Shown here piece by piece: positions 11,150 through 22,448 of a stretch of 64,000 bases of DNA. Where the stretch lies: NCBI GenBank assembly GCA_027559495.1, contig JAMXSV010000024.1, forward strand, positions 1,054,001-1,118,000, read 5' to 3'. Positions within the stretch are counted from its first letter, which is position 1, and every line of letters begins with the position of its first letter. The position numbers were made by a program, and so were the translations under genes. The notes under the pieces were generated by a model. It did not search any database, was not told the DNA's origin, and worked only from the letters and a program-made list of their open reading frames with translations. Origin of the DNA: Aurifilum marmelostoma. Taxonomy: Eukaryota; Ascomycota; Sordariomycetes; Diaporthales; Cryphonectriaceae.

Positions 11150-11739
11150 GGTGACTGAGGTTGCGACTCGAACTGATGATTAATTGAGGTTTGATATTGT
11201 TGTTGTCAGGAGAAATCAAATGTCGCGTATGTGTGTGTGTGTGATAATGCGTTGTCTGGAAGCTCGAGGGAGTCGTCCTGCAGTCGGTCGGATGGTGGAG
11301 GAAAGTGAGTGAGTGAGTGGGTGATAGTTAAGAGAAAGAGAGCGCGCGCCCCAAAGTCGGAATCCGTTCTAGTGTTTTCTTCTCCAGGGTCTGGCTTGTT
11401 TTGGCGGGCTCTCATCTCCCAGGCAATGGCTGCACCTTATCTTATCCTTACCCCTGCAGGCACAGCGTCATCGCCCCTCGACCCCTGTAGAGAGGCCCGA
11501 GCTTCCTGCGGAACAGCCGCCACTTCAGTTGACTACAGCGCAGAATCACGTCGAACGGAGGCCTGACCACATGATACCTCGAGTACCTACCTATATGAAC
11601 CGTTCCTGACCATCTGGAGCCGGACCATCCTAGAACCCTCACAGCAACACACGAGACCCTGTCCTGTTTTCTTCAGGCCTACCATCATTTGTAAATAATA
11701 CACACGAGAGAAGCTTCTACAGCAACAAACACAGACAAG
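11150..11739. promoter_or_regulatory. Shared divergent promoter, spc24 / fis1
   Basis: 590 bp between opposed start codons. Contains a short GT repeat around 11230..11242 and GAGT repeats near 11300. No single element can be assigned by eye. Bidirectional use is inferred from geometry. Confidence 0.5.
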
Positions 11740-12380
11740 ATGGGCACCAACCTACCATGTGAGTTAGACCCAGGAATACCACTGCATCTTGCTCTCAAAT
11801 CATCATCATTAACAAAAAGCCTTTTTTTTTTTTTTTCCCCCTCCGCAGACGCCGTCGATGCAGAGACACCCCTCAACCCGGCGGAATTACAAGTCCTGCG
11901 CGCACAATATGAAAAGGAGGGCGAGATGGTCGGCGTGCAGACCAAGTTCAACTACGCATGGGTAAAGCCCCCCCCCTCCCACCCTCCCATCGCTTCTGCT
12001 CCCTTCTTCTCGCTAACATTGTCAACCCTTTTCCCCTAAAAAACCAGGGCCTCGTAAAATCCACCCGTCGCGACGACCAACACCTCGGCGTAGTCTTCCT
12101 CTCCGAGATCTTCCGCACCTCTCCCGAGCGCCGCCGTGAGTGTCTCTACTACCTCGCCCTCGGCAACTTCAAGCTGGGCAACTACGCCGAGGCCCGGCGG
12201 TACAACGACCTGCTGCTCGAGAAGGAGCCCGCCAACCTGCAGGCCTCGGACCTGAGGACGCTGATAGACGACAAGGTGGCCAGGGAGGGGCTGATGGGCG
12301 TGGCTATCGTCAGTGGTCTTGCGGTGGCGGCGGGCGTGGTCGGGGGTGTGTTGATGAGGAATATGGGGCGCAAGCGGTGA
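11740..12380 (+). CDS. fis1: Mitochondrial fission 1 protein Fis1
   Basis: Three exons, 11740..11758, 11849..11961 and 12048..12380, give 154 residues. All introns are GT-AG with long pyrimidine tracts. Fis1 is a tail-anchored outer-membrane adaptor that helps recruit the fission dynamin to mitochondria and peroxisomes. Family marks are YAVDAETPLNPAELQVLRAQ at the N-terminus, VQTKFNYAWGLVKS across the second junction, and TPR-like repeats with YYLALGNFKLGNYAEARRYN. The C-terminus is a membrane span (GVAIVSGLAVAAGVVGGVLM) followed by a short basic tail (RNMGRKR), as needed for mitochondrial tail anchoring. Length matches the family. Confidence 0.96.
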
Positions 12381-12913
12381 TTGGAACCCGTGCTTGGATT
12401 AAGAGGCAGAGGTGGTCAGTTTGTTGCAAGAGATGGGATTCAAGGGACGAGCGGGAGGCACCATCGAGCCTGGAATATGTGTCTGAGAAATGTCATGGAA
12501 AGCGTGATTGGCGGCGGTCAGGGGGGGATACGAAGACACGACCATGGTCAGATTTCCACCCTCAATAAGTACCCAGCATTTGTATATGAAGCGTTTTCTC
12601 CCTTTCATGATCTTCTTCCTCTGCGAGTTGTCTTGTTCCCTCCTGTCTTGTCTACTCACTGACATGGCGGGGTCGACGGCACTGACGGTGTTGACGGTCA
12701 ACGTGGTGGTATCTTCGCGAATACGGAGGAGCAAGCAGGCAGACTTGATGATGCCTACCAACGATGGTGGTGTGTAGAAGGGAGGAGGATTGGGTGTTGG
12801 TACACACGCTCTGTGCCGTTGGACAGCAGCCAGGCGGTGTGGTGAATCACTGCATTCACAGCGCCAGTCCAGCCAGCCCTGGGTATATGACGCGGTCCAA
12901 ACGCGTTGTTGTC

Positions 12914-13000
12914 AACCCCAGCCCCCAACCAAAATGCATAGTGCAGTGGTAAAAAACATAAGATCTAAACATACAATCTAACAGTTGGGGGCTGGGGGTT
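12914..13000 (+). repeat. Long-arm inverted repeat (hairpin) overlapping a B-box-like motif
   Basis: The left arm at 12914..12929 (AACCCCAGCCCCCAAC) is the reverse complement of 12984..13000 except for one extra G. The spacer is 54 nt. The right arm runs into GGTTCAAATCC (12997..13007), a good RNA polymerase III B-box. TAGTGCAGTGG at 12939..12949 fits an A-box. An A-rich tract follows. The acceptor arms do not pair as a tRNA would, so this is at most a relic or a tRNA-derived element. Confidence 0.45.
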
Positions 13001-13340
13001 CAAATCCCACCAAGAAAGAAAGAAAAGAAGAAAAAAAAGAACAAAGAAAAAAAAAAAACACAAAGACAGAAAGAGGGCACATGCTAAAGCTACCGCCACA
13101 AAGAGTCATGGTGTCGGGGATCCAGAGCCTGGATGAGTCTCTGATTCTCCAGGGTGTCCCTTCGGAAACAAATATAAAATACCAGAAAGAATCAAAGCAG
13201 AAAAAAACTGAGCCCCAAGAGACGTAGGCCGATTGCACGGGACGGCCGAACTCTTTTGCCATTTGGCCCAACCATTCCTTTTTATCCAATCCATATATTC
13301 GCCTTTATATTATGAGTATATCACCGTCATCTTTGCACCC

Positions 13341-13468
13341 CTCCTCCTCACCGACCCTCCTCCTCCTCACCGACCCTCCTCCTCCTCACCAACCCTCCTC
13401 CTCCTCACCAACCCTCCTCCTCCTCACCAACCCTCCTCCTCCTCACCAACCCTCCTCCTCCTCACCAC
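13341..13468 (+). repeat. 19-bp minisatellite, about 6.7 copies
   Basis: Tandem array of a pyrimidine-rich 19-bp unit (AACCCTCCTCCTCCTCACC). The first copies carry CCGACC in place of CCAACC. The period is confirmed by the same 19-residue pattern recurring as the three frames rotate. Confidence 0.9.
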
Positions 13469-14021
13469 CCACAATCATATTCTAAATTCGTACAAGATTG
13501 CCAGCATACAAAGCACTTGTATGTAAACAAAGAAACTGATTCCATAGCAACAAGAACTGTTATTGTGGTTTGCATACAGACATTTCCAAACAACCACGTC
13601 AAGACCACACCATTTCCTCGCCATTCCTCAGCCCAGCGCCTCGTAAGCCATTACCTCGTCCCCCCCCCCCCTTTCCCATCCAAGACACACACCATAGACG
13701 CATGAACTCCCAGAAAACAATAAAAACACCATTCCATACAAGTAAAAAACCCATAACCATCTTGAGCTCTAAACGTTCATTTGCCCATGAGCTTTGCCCA
13801 CCCACCCACTCCCCCACTCCCCAACCAATATGGTAGGCGCCAAACATCATTCGAACGTGAAAAGAACGGTAGTCGCAGCCGTGCAGAGCAACATTACCAA
13901 AAATAGAGAGATCGTCGACAGAAACAAAAGTTGGCCTGCCGGGAAGTCTGTGAGCCTCCTACCCAATGTGTCTCCTCTAGCAGCATTCTTCGAGCAGAGC
14001 GCTTCGAGTGACACAAGAAAC

Positions 14022-16776
14022 TCAGCCGGTGAATTTGTCACCATAAATTCCCTTCCCTTTCCCTTGGCCGCCTGACCTCCTTACCAGTGACCGTCCCCGC
14101 TCCGGCTCGTCCATCTCCTTGTCCTCGGAAACCTGTCCAACGGCCTTTGTCGTCCTCGTGCTGCGGAGGTTCTGGGCGCCTTGTGCTCGTTTCCGTGCCT
14201 TGTCCTCTTTCCTCAGCCTCATTGCAGCGGCGTGGTCAAGCTTAGCCGTCTCCTCCCTGATCATGTCCTCCGTCTTCACAGACACTCGAGCACCGCCTAA
14301 TGCGCTGGCGCCGCTGTCCTTGTGCTCACCAAGAGACACGGCAGAGTCGATATTCCGCGCGTCATGCAACGTCCCCAGCGCGGACAGCCTGCTTTGCCCT
14401 CTGCAGGCTCCATTGCCGCGCTCGTACACGCCAAGATCGCTTGATGATCTGCGTAGTGTGCGATGCTTGCCGTCCTCAGCCTGTGAGCTGCGTCTCCCAT
14501 CGACAGATGTACTCATCACTTGGCCTTTGTCGGCATGGCTGCACACCATGAGTCTTGACGACTTCCGACCAAAGGTCCCCACGTTACCATTGCTGTATCT
14601 GCGCCGCACCTGGCGAAGCGACGTGAAGGGTGCATCTCGATGCGTCCTGGTGCGGTCATCCTCGATATCCGCTATGTAGGCGGCGTCGGTATCCTGCTCG
14701 CTCTCGTATTCATCCACCTCTTCGATAGGGCTGTCTGCCTTGCGCCGGCCGTACCTGACCGTGGGCGATGGACAGCTTCCGTATTCTACGGATTCCATCA
14801 AGCCCGGAAGCACTTCGCCGGTGATGCCGAAACTTGTGTCGAAGAGTAGGTCCTCTTCCCCCTCGGCTGTGGGGCGCCGCAGGGCGGCATCACAGTCTTC
14901 GTCATCCGAGGAAATGTAATCATCGATATTGAAACCTGCCGCCCTCACGCCCGTGGGCGACCACCCGGCTGTGCTGCTGGTCCCACGCTGGCCCTGGGAC
15001 TCGGAGACAAAGCTATCCTCGCTCTTGCGCAGGGATGGCTGAGGTGTAGAGTCCACAGACGTTGTATTTGTATGCCGCGACGTGGGACGAACACTGCTTC
15101 CAGAATGTACATTAGAAGCGCTGGAGGTCGAGAATGAGTTACATGGTGTAGATGATTCCCAATCACGCATCTGACTGACGCCGAGGGGCACGCTCAGCTC
15201 GTCGCGTTCAGCGAAGACCCTGAGAGCCGAGGGACGTTCGTTTGTTCTGGCGCGTGCGTGCAGGTCATCGCTGCTGTTCGATCCCGAATGCATATGACAA
15301 TCTACGATAATCAGTGAAAGGTATTTTAGAAGTCTAAGCAATCATGGAGTCATTCTTACATAGAGACCTCGTCTTCTTGCTGTCGCATTGGTAGCCTTCA
15401 CGAGGGAGGTGGAAATCAGCCACGGAGCTGCTTCGCAACCGAGGAACGCCCAGGGGGGTGAAATCAACAGAAGGGTAGCGGCTCGTGATTGATGAGGACA
15501 GCGAGGACCTGACAGTCTGGGCGCTGAACCTGCCAGGAACCGTACTCGTAGAGATGTGGCCAACGGTCTCAACCGATCTCCGCTGCTGGTTGGCGTTGCG
15601 TGTGCCGAAAATATCGCCGAACTGGCGTTTCGTCTGGAGCATTGCTCGCTGTTCGGCCTCGTTCATCTCTGAGTCGTTCTGACTCGGGGCGTGGCTGGGT
15701 ATTGCTTGAGGCGACCTTGACACAGAGAAGTTGCTGCTTCCTGCGGATGATTTGCGGTAGCTTCGAGACCATCTGTCCCGCTCGGAGCTTTTCTGCCCAA
15801 AGTCTCGAGAGTCAATGCCGTGATGTGAGCCCAGACTCGCGGCAACAGATCGTGGTGTGGAGGGGAGGGAAGCAAGACTGCTGGGACCGTGAGCGTTCGA
15901 ATGACCTCTGTCTTCGTTTCTCCTAGACAGCACGCCGTCCTCGCTGGGGTAACCCGTGATAGTTGCTCTAGATCGGTTAAAGTCGGCATATTGATGGAAT
16001 GGGTAAGCGAGAGACTTGGTGTGCCCTCTGAGGGTAGAGAACCCTGTCCGGATTGATGGAGAACCCGTGATCACATGTGGCTTGCGATCCGGGATCGAAG
16101 ACATCTGAAGATCGCTCGCCGCGTGTTTGAGGATATTGCGGTCTGCCACATCCTCACCATAGTCTCTTGCCCCAGTGGCGCGCACACGGCTTCGAAAGTC
16201 CAACGGCCTCAATTCCCCCGCGGCGTCGAGGAGGTCTTTCGCACGTCGACTCGTAGAGCTTGAGAATGAACCGGTCCGTCCAAGCCTTCCAGAGAGCGAG
16301 CTGGTATCGTCGGTGCCTTCTTCATCTAGAACCAGACTTTGATGTGTTGCCAGGCTTGTCGCAGGGATGTTGGGTTCTCGAAATGACAGTGGTGGTTTGC
16401 GAGACTCACGCTGTTGCAGACGTTTGGAAGTTGGTGTCGGTCGGTGTGCCTGTCCGTGGATCTTGCTCGTCATGAGTTCTGCGGCCTGGAGACCTGTCCT
16501 ATGCGGCAGGGAGACAGCCGCCTCAGACTCGCCTGAGCGGATTAGGGAATTCTTCGATGCGGCAGACTCTCGGCGGAGCCTGACCATTCTGTCCTCTTGA
16601 CTGTCTCCAAGTCTGAATTCGGGTCCTATCGATAGCCTATGTGAGCAGACGCAACAAAACATGGAGATAACATGAGCTTCCTTACTGTCCAACGATGAGA
16701 CCGATTGCGATTTGAACAAGTCTTCTTGGGAGTGGACCCTGCCACCTCCCCGGGACAACAGAGTCAGGAGCCCCAT
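14022..16776 (-). CDS. Large disordered Ser/Arg-rich fungal protein of unknown function
   Basis: Proposed exons on the minus strand: 16686..16776, 15360..16625 and 14022..15301, giving 878 residues. The second intron (58 nt, GTAAGA...GTAG) is required to keep the frame. The first (60 nt, GTAAGG...ATAG) is canonical, but its removal or retention both leave an open frame. The protein starts MGLLTLLSRGGG and is almost wholly low-complexity: many Ser, Arg and Pro residues, phosphosite-like RRSS and SPS clusters, an acidic patch (DDYISSDDEDCDAAL), and near the C-terminus a charged helix (IREETAKLDHAAAMRLRKED). No catalytic domain is visible. The C-terminal exon could end differently (GTAAGG near 14080). 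It is probably a regulatory or scaffold protein; the name is left open. Confidence 0.68.
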
Positions 16777-19700
16777 CTTTCAGCTGAGGAGGCCATGTAA
16801 TGGTGACGATATGCCAGGAATATGTGGTTTGGTGGCAGCCTTTTGCGAGATTTCAATCTGTACCTTGGCGAAGGTAGAAGCGTCTTATATGGGGGACTCC
16901 AGAACGCCGTGAGAGCATGGGGCAGTAGTATCCAGAAATCAAAGATACGACATAGGGAATAAGTGAGAAGGGGACAAGGCTGTGAATGCCAGGAAAGAGA
17001 TAAGGTGTTGTTCAGCTGGCTCTGAGCCGCACGAATCCGGTACTCAATGGCGACTGGCAGTGCGAGATACCTCGAGCGCCCTGCTGGGCCCGGTGAAAGC
17101 ACGTGTCGGCGGTCGAAATCTGCCCGGCTGCGTCAGGGAAAGCAGAAAAGCTCGGCCAAAGATGTCGAACCCTAGTGAGTGTAAGGTGGAGGAGGGAAGA
17201 TGCGAAGGGTAAAGTCAGAGCTGGAGAGGCAAGCCAGGAATGCCGCTCGAGAAATGGACCCCATCCCGTGTGACACAAATGGGGAGCATTTGGGGCCGGA
17301 GATGCAATATATGAAATGTGAGATGGGCTAGGGTGGACATGCCGACCTAGGACGAAGGTGTCGGTTCGCCAACCTTGCCCCTGCAGAAGGGATTCGTGTG
17401 TCTGACAAACTTTCCGAGATATGGCTCGCAGACAGAGAGGTACACACACATAGAGTTCGACCTGGGCGTTCAGGCTTGTCCTGCAAGGTGCAGCGGCCGG
17501 GATTGGTACAGTGTCATTCTAGTGTGGTGCTTGTACGGGGTTCCAAGAGCAGCCATATCGACGAGCAGCTGAGCGCACACGCCCTGCGCCCAGCCGAGCC
17601 GTTCCCGTCTCGTCTGGTCGCCTTCCGGGCGCTGTATTCCTCCGCAGGGAGCCAGCAGTTGCATCTGCATCTGCATCTGCATAGTACTAGAGACGGACTG
17701 GGAATGGCGGAGCCTGCAGCTTGCAGAGGAAGAAGGAACTTTCTTGGTGCGACCTGTTACATAGGAGTTGTTGATGAGGAGGGAGGTCGCATATGCAGAC
17801 TCGGAAACAGGGATTGTGAGACCGGGGGGCCTGACAAGGTTGTAATGGTACCACAGTACTGATGGTCTGGTGGGGGCTAAGGCTTGGTCCGTTGATTCGT
17901 GTGGTACCATAGTACCAACGTCCTCGCCGAGATGTAGGTGTGAAAGTAACGTCGGTGGTGGGGGAAGAGACCCTGAGGCGCAGAGATAGAAGGGCTGCCC
18001 CCCCCTCCCCCCTCTTTGCTACTTTCGTGAATCAGGAACGTCTCTCTTGGAATGCCTCCATCGAGCCGCCGTAGGACAAGCTCCATCACGCATGTGATGA
18101 TTCGAGAGCTAGTTGTCGGTGTTCCCGTGGTAAGTCACCCTCCTGTACCGACTTTTTCCAAAACGTCAGACGGGACCAGCGGTGACAAACACCACGTTTT
18201 CTCTCCCTCTGAACGGCTATATCGAGTACGGCACTGTTGTTGCGAGGCCGCAAGACCCGGCCCGAAGACAGAGAGGGAGGGGGAGGAGAAATGCAAGCTG
18301 GTCCACAGCTGGCAGGGTTGCAACGTGGGTGTGGATGTTTGGTTTTGGATGCTGATCCCCCTGTGGTATCGGCCGCGGTCCTCGTGACGACCTGAGGCCA
18401 TCTTGCCTTGGCCTGATTGGGGATGGGTTGAGTGAATAACAACTGGCCGTTTGCGGCTTGGTGGCGGCCATCCAGGGCAAGACCATATTCCTCCGTATGC
18501 ACGAAATACTCATAGTACGGTGGTGCTATAGTGCCCGGGCGTGCAGATCGGATGGGGCAAAATGATCGCGTTGCTCGGAAGGATCCGTTGTAGGAAGGCC
18601 TGGGACCCCAGCCGAGGTCCTGCGGATGGCAAGATGGCACCCTAGGTCGAAGAGAGAGAAAGAGATATACTATGTAGAGAGAGAGAGAGAGCCCTGCCCT
18701 GGTCAGCAGTTCTGGCAGAATCCCACGTCGTATTAGGGGTGGGGGCGATGTCCCTATGGAGGGCGAGGGAATCAGTTGCATGCCGTATCATTCCATGTTT
18801 CGAGTGTGTGTAGCATCGACGGATCCTGATGAGATGAACGCAACAGGTCGAGAAGCAAGGGTATTGAGCTCTGGGCGCCCGAGGAGATCGGCGTTGCCCA
18901 ACTAGCGCCAAAATCCGTAGACAGGGCCAGAGGGGTTTCTTTGCTGGTGGCATTTGGAGTAGTGACGGCCTCGACCTTGAATCTTCAAATGCATGAGAGG
19001 AAGGGGGGGGGGGCCTGAAAGAGCTCGAGCCGAGTCGGGGGAGGTAAGCTCTGGAGCTCGAACCCTCCCGGGCGCCTTCCTTCCTTGAGTTCAGTGCACT
19101 CCGGCCTTCCCAGAACTGGCCAATAGCCCTCGCCTCCGCCTTGATCGTATTGATGGTACAAGCATACATAGATGCATATGGACATGGCATGAATAGCATC
19201 CAATCTCCCAGTGTCTTCCTCGCGTTAATCCTCATCGGACTTCCCCTCTTCGAGTTAACACGAACACCCGCGCCTACCTTAGTAGATTTGGCATCACCGG
19301 GGGGCCCCTTCCCAGCCCTTGAGTTGTTAAAACCATCTGATCCTGGGGCGAAGCTTGGGAAGGCAACCTTGGACGAGCGACAGGGATCCGCGGGAACAGG
19401 GATCTGTGCCGAGAAATAGTGACAGGTGGCTGCGCACTCACTATTCGTTTCGTCTCCATCTTTTTTTTTATTTTATTTAATTTTTCCTACTTTACACAGC
19501 ACCTCTCCAGGGCCTTTTGGATGTGGCCATGCCACATCAGAGATGCAGGACACGATCCGACACCCTGCAGATACGCCCTTAGACCGTACTGTGTTGGTGC
19601 AGGGCAGGGAGTTTCGTGCCGCAAGCACCCGCGGTGCAGAGCATGCCTTTGCCCCCCTCGTGATGTATCTTCCCCACTGCAGCTGTCCGGCCAGGGGCCA

Positions 19701-21876
19701 TTTCCCCAATTCATTGCTCACCGGGTGCTATGCGTGCAGGCTTGCCACATGAGCCTGACAACGAAGTGTATGGATAGTATCGCGAAGGCGGCAGGCACAC
19801 AGGTCTGCTCAGCAGCGTGGTACCCGGCAAGTCATGTGTTACTCTGGCCTGGGCCCAAGTCCTGCCAGCACATCTGTTGCACCTGGGCCCTGTGATCTCC
19901 CAGAGGGAAAGGGGAGGGGGGGAAAATAGTGTATAGTGTTGGGTTTTGTGGCGCTCCCTCTCCCTCTTCCCTTCCTGTGGCGCTTCTCAGGGGCTGCTTA
20001 CTGTGGCGCCGTAGTCCAAGTCTCTCAAGGAGGAAAAAGAGATCTATCGGTCCATGAGGGAGGGGGGAGCGCTTTTTCCCTATTGTCTCAGTCCCGTGTC
20101 GTCCCAGCGCCTAGACCACGTGAATCCCTGATTGATTGCAAATAACAACAGACGCTGTAAGTGGTGGGTTGACATCCGGCAGGACTCAAAGTTGACGGAG
20201 ATATTTACAAGTCTAGAACACACAAGATCTCCGAGGGGGTGAGATGCTCTGAGCAGGGCCGAGCGAGTGAGTGTCAATGCCCACATTACGATTGATTGCA
20301 CCACCCTGACCACCACGACAGCTTCAGGCCTCACTTGAAAACAAGACGCATGTAATTACTTGGTATGCAGTCATCGATCAGGTGACCTAAAATCTGACAC
20401 GTCATAACTGCTTCTGCCAGGAAACCTGGAACAAACGCGGCAAAAACAAAAACAAAAAAGAAACCCCCCGAAAAAGGAACGACCACGAACCAGCCGCTTG
20501 CGCCCACTGATGGAGGGGTTTCTTGCTTCTTCTGCAATATACATGAGACAGTGGCCAGCTTGTTACAGGTCCAAGACAACACGAGATTACAATTGGCGCC
20601 TGGGACCGGCCTAGGAACTGCAGAGAGAGATCCCGCGGCCACCACCTTTTTTGAGACCTATCTCGAGCGAATCAACACCCGCAGAGGACTTTCCTTTCAG
20701 CCCTCCTTGTCCCATTCTCTGAATCGCAGGCGCTTACCATGTCCACCCCTCTCTTGAGAGTCGGCGGATCGCCGATCTGTGGAGGAGTGCAGTCATCTCC
20801 CTCTTCCTCCTGGCAATGGTGTCAACAAAGACCTTTCGAGAACTTTGCTCGTATTTTGTCTCGGTCATAATTGCCTCTACTCTTGCCACAATTTTACTCC
20901 AACGGTGGTATTGCTCGTTGGAAGATCTTGCACTATTCTGGACCGGCCCCTTTGCAGCAACCCGTCTTATGGATAGCAAGAGCATGTTGTTCAGAAGGCA
21001 TTGCCATTGTTGTGGTGGAAATACTCAGTGCGAATCTCTCAGTAGTTAGGTGAAACTATCCAAATTACTTTCACACTTCTCATCAATTCACTCTCTGCAA
21101 ATAGAATTTGCTCTTGAGATCTCCAGGGCTGAGGATGAGTTGCTAGATATAGATGACAAATAGAAAGAAGAAGAAGAAGAAAAAACAGCCGTCGTCGAGT
21201 ATTAACGTAATTGATATCCCGAACAACACAGAAGACCTCCTCTTGTTCTACTGCTTCCACCACAGGAGCATTGAACTCTGCTCTGCCATAGGGCTGTCCA
21301 AGGTGACGGTGGCAAACCGCCTGCTCGAGAAGGGAAACTTGGAGAAGACCAGAGATCAATTCCCCCCCCATTGTTTTTTTCCCCTGCAACATCGTGCCTT
21401 CCATCACCAGGCGACGCATCTCGTCGACGACTCATTGAGAAAGATGCCCTGACTCACACGTATACATTCCGTTGACCAATGTGAAGCAAGTATCCCCCCC
21501 GGACCACACACACAATTGCCTTGCCCCCTTTTTAAAAAGACCCGACGGTCCTGGGGACTGGGGAGATCTTCCAGTTTTCCCCCCCCCCCCTCTTGCCCTT
21601 TGCCATTCTCCTCTTTCCCAAACAATCATTCACTTTCCCTTCCAGCGCAGTAGAAAGAGACCAGAGAGAATAACACACAATTACTACATACATTCTATCC
21701 TTGTTGAGATTTACACACGGGACTCTTCTTCTCCTCCCATACCGAGAAGACCACATACCCGCCCCCCCCTCCCTCCCGGAACCAACAGCTCCAATGCATC
21801 TCTGCGGCGCCCTCTACACAAGAATACCCCCTACTACCACGCAGGTGCCCGCCGTACCTCCCTCAGCAGGAGCAGC

Positions 21877-21919
<43 letters not shown>

Positions 21920-22448
21920 AAGCCGCTCGCCCCAGGATCATCGTCACGCCCGAGATGTGATGCTCCGGCAGGGTCAGCCTCGTCTTCTGGTCGGGAAAAG
22001 GCGAGGTAGGATGGAGAGCGGGTTTCCCTCCTTGGAGCTGGCTTTGTGGTGGCGAGATTGGGGGATATAGGTTGTGTCGAAGCAACGGTACAGCGGGTCT
22101 GTGATGTTGATGATGATGGGGAAAGGAGTCTGTCTGTGTTGGGGTGACAATGGTTGGGTGCATACTCGGAAGGGAGGCGGCTGGGCCGTGGGTGGTGGCT
22201 GATCTAGGACGACTCTTGTGTCTGAAGCACAGAAAATCACACTTATAAAGACAAATCAAGATAGTCATGAGGAGAGGTTTTACTTTTTGATTTTGATCCG
22301 ACGCTCGTGCGGCAATGCGCAGGGGTATCATCATGCAGGACGTGTGACTGAAATGCTAAATAGACCCAGTAAAACATGTTATACCTTCATCCAAATTGAC
22401 AAAATGGTTCAAAAATTCACGCACAATCCCAATTAAATTCATACAAGA
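16777..22448. other. 5.7-kb gene-poor region
   Basis: No ORF here has codon bias, family motifs or plausible splicing. It holds short repeats: CTGCAT units near 17656..17682, GA runs near 18650..18690, T-rich 19460..19490, GAA repeats near 21165..21185, and a CAG array. Several sites combine GGTACC or GTACC with ATAGTAC (17845, 17900, 18510). It may contain long leaders or non-coding RNA of the flanking divergent genes. Confidence 0.5.
21878..21917 (+). repeat. (CAG)13 microsatellite
   Basis: About 13 uninterrupted CAG units. The plus strand frame reads poly-Gln and the minus strand poly-Ala within short ORFs that lack other support, so coding use is unproven. Confidence 0.85.

Larger units (their letters stand above)
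12381..14021. other. Intergenic with hairpin, A-rich tract and minisatellite
   Basis: 1.6 kb between the convergent 3' ends of fis1 and the disordered-protein gene. No coding gene seen. Contains an imperfect 16/17-nt inverted repeat with a pol III B-box-like site, an A-rich stretch at about 13010..13075, and a 19-bp tandem repeat. Confidence 0.55.

Noticed and set aside
12932..13017. Functional tRNA gene on the plus strand with A-box and B-box-like motifs
   Set aside because: The seven-base acceptor strands do not pair, the T-stem has a mismatch, and no 5-bp anticodon stem forms. Kept only as a relic or SINE-like finding.
17398..17862. 154-codon plus-strand ORF in the gene-poor region
   Set aside because: No codon bias. 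The His-Leu stretch comes from a CTGCAT repeat. No homologous motif.
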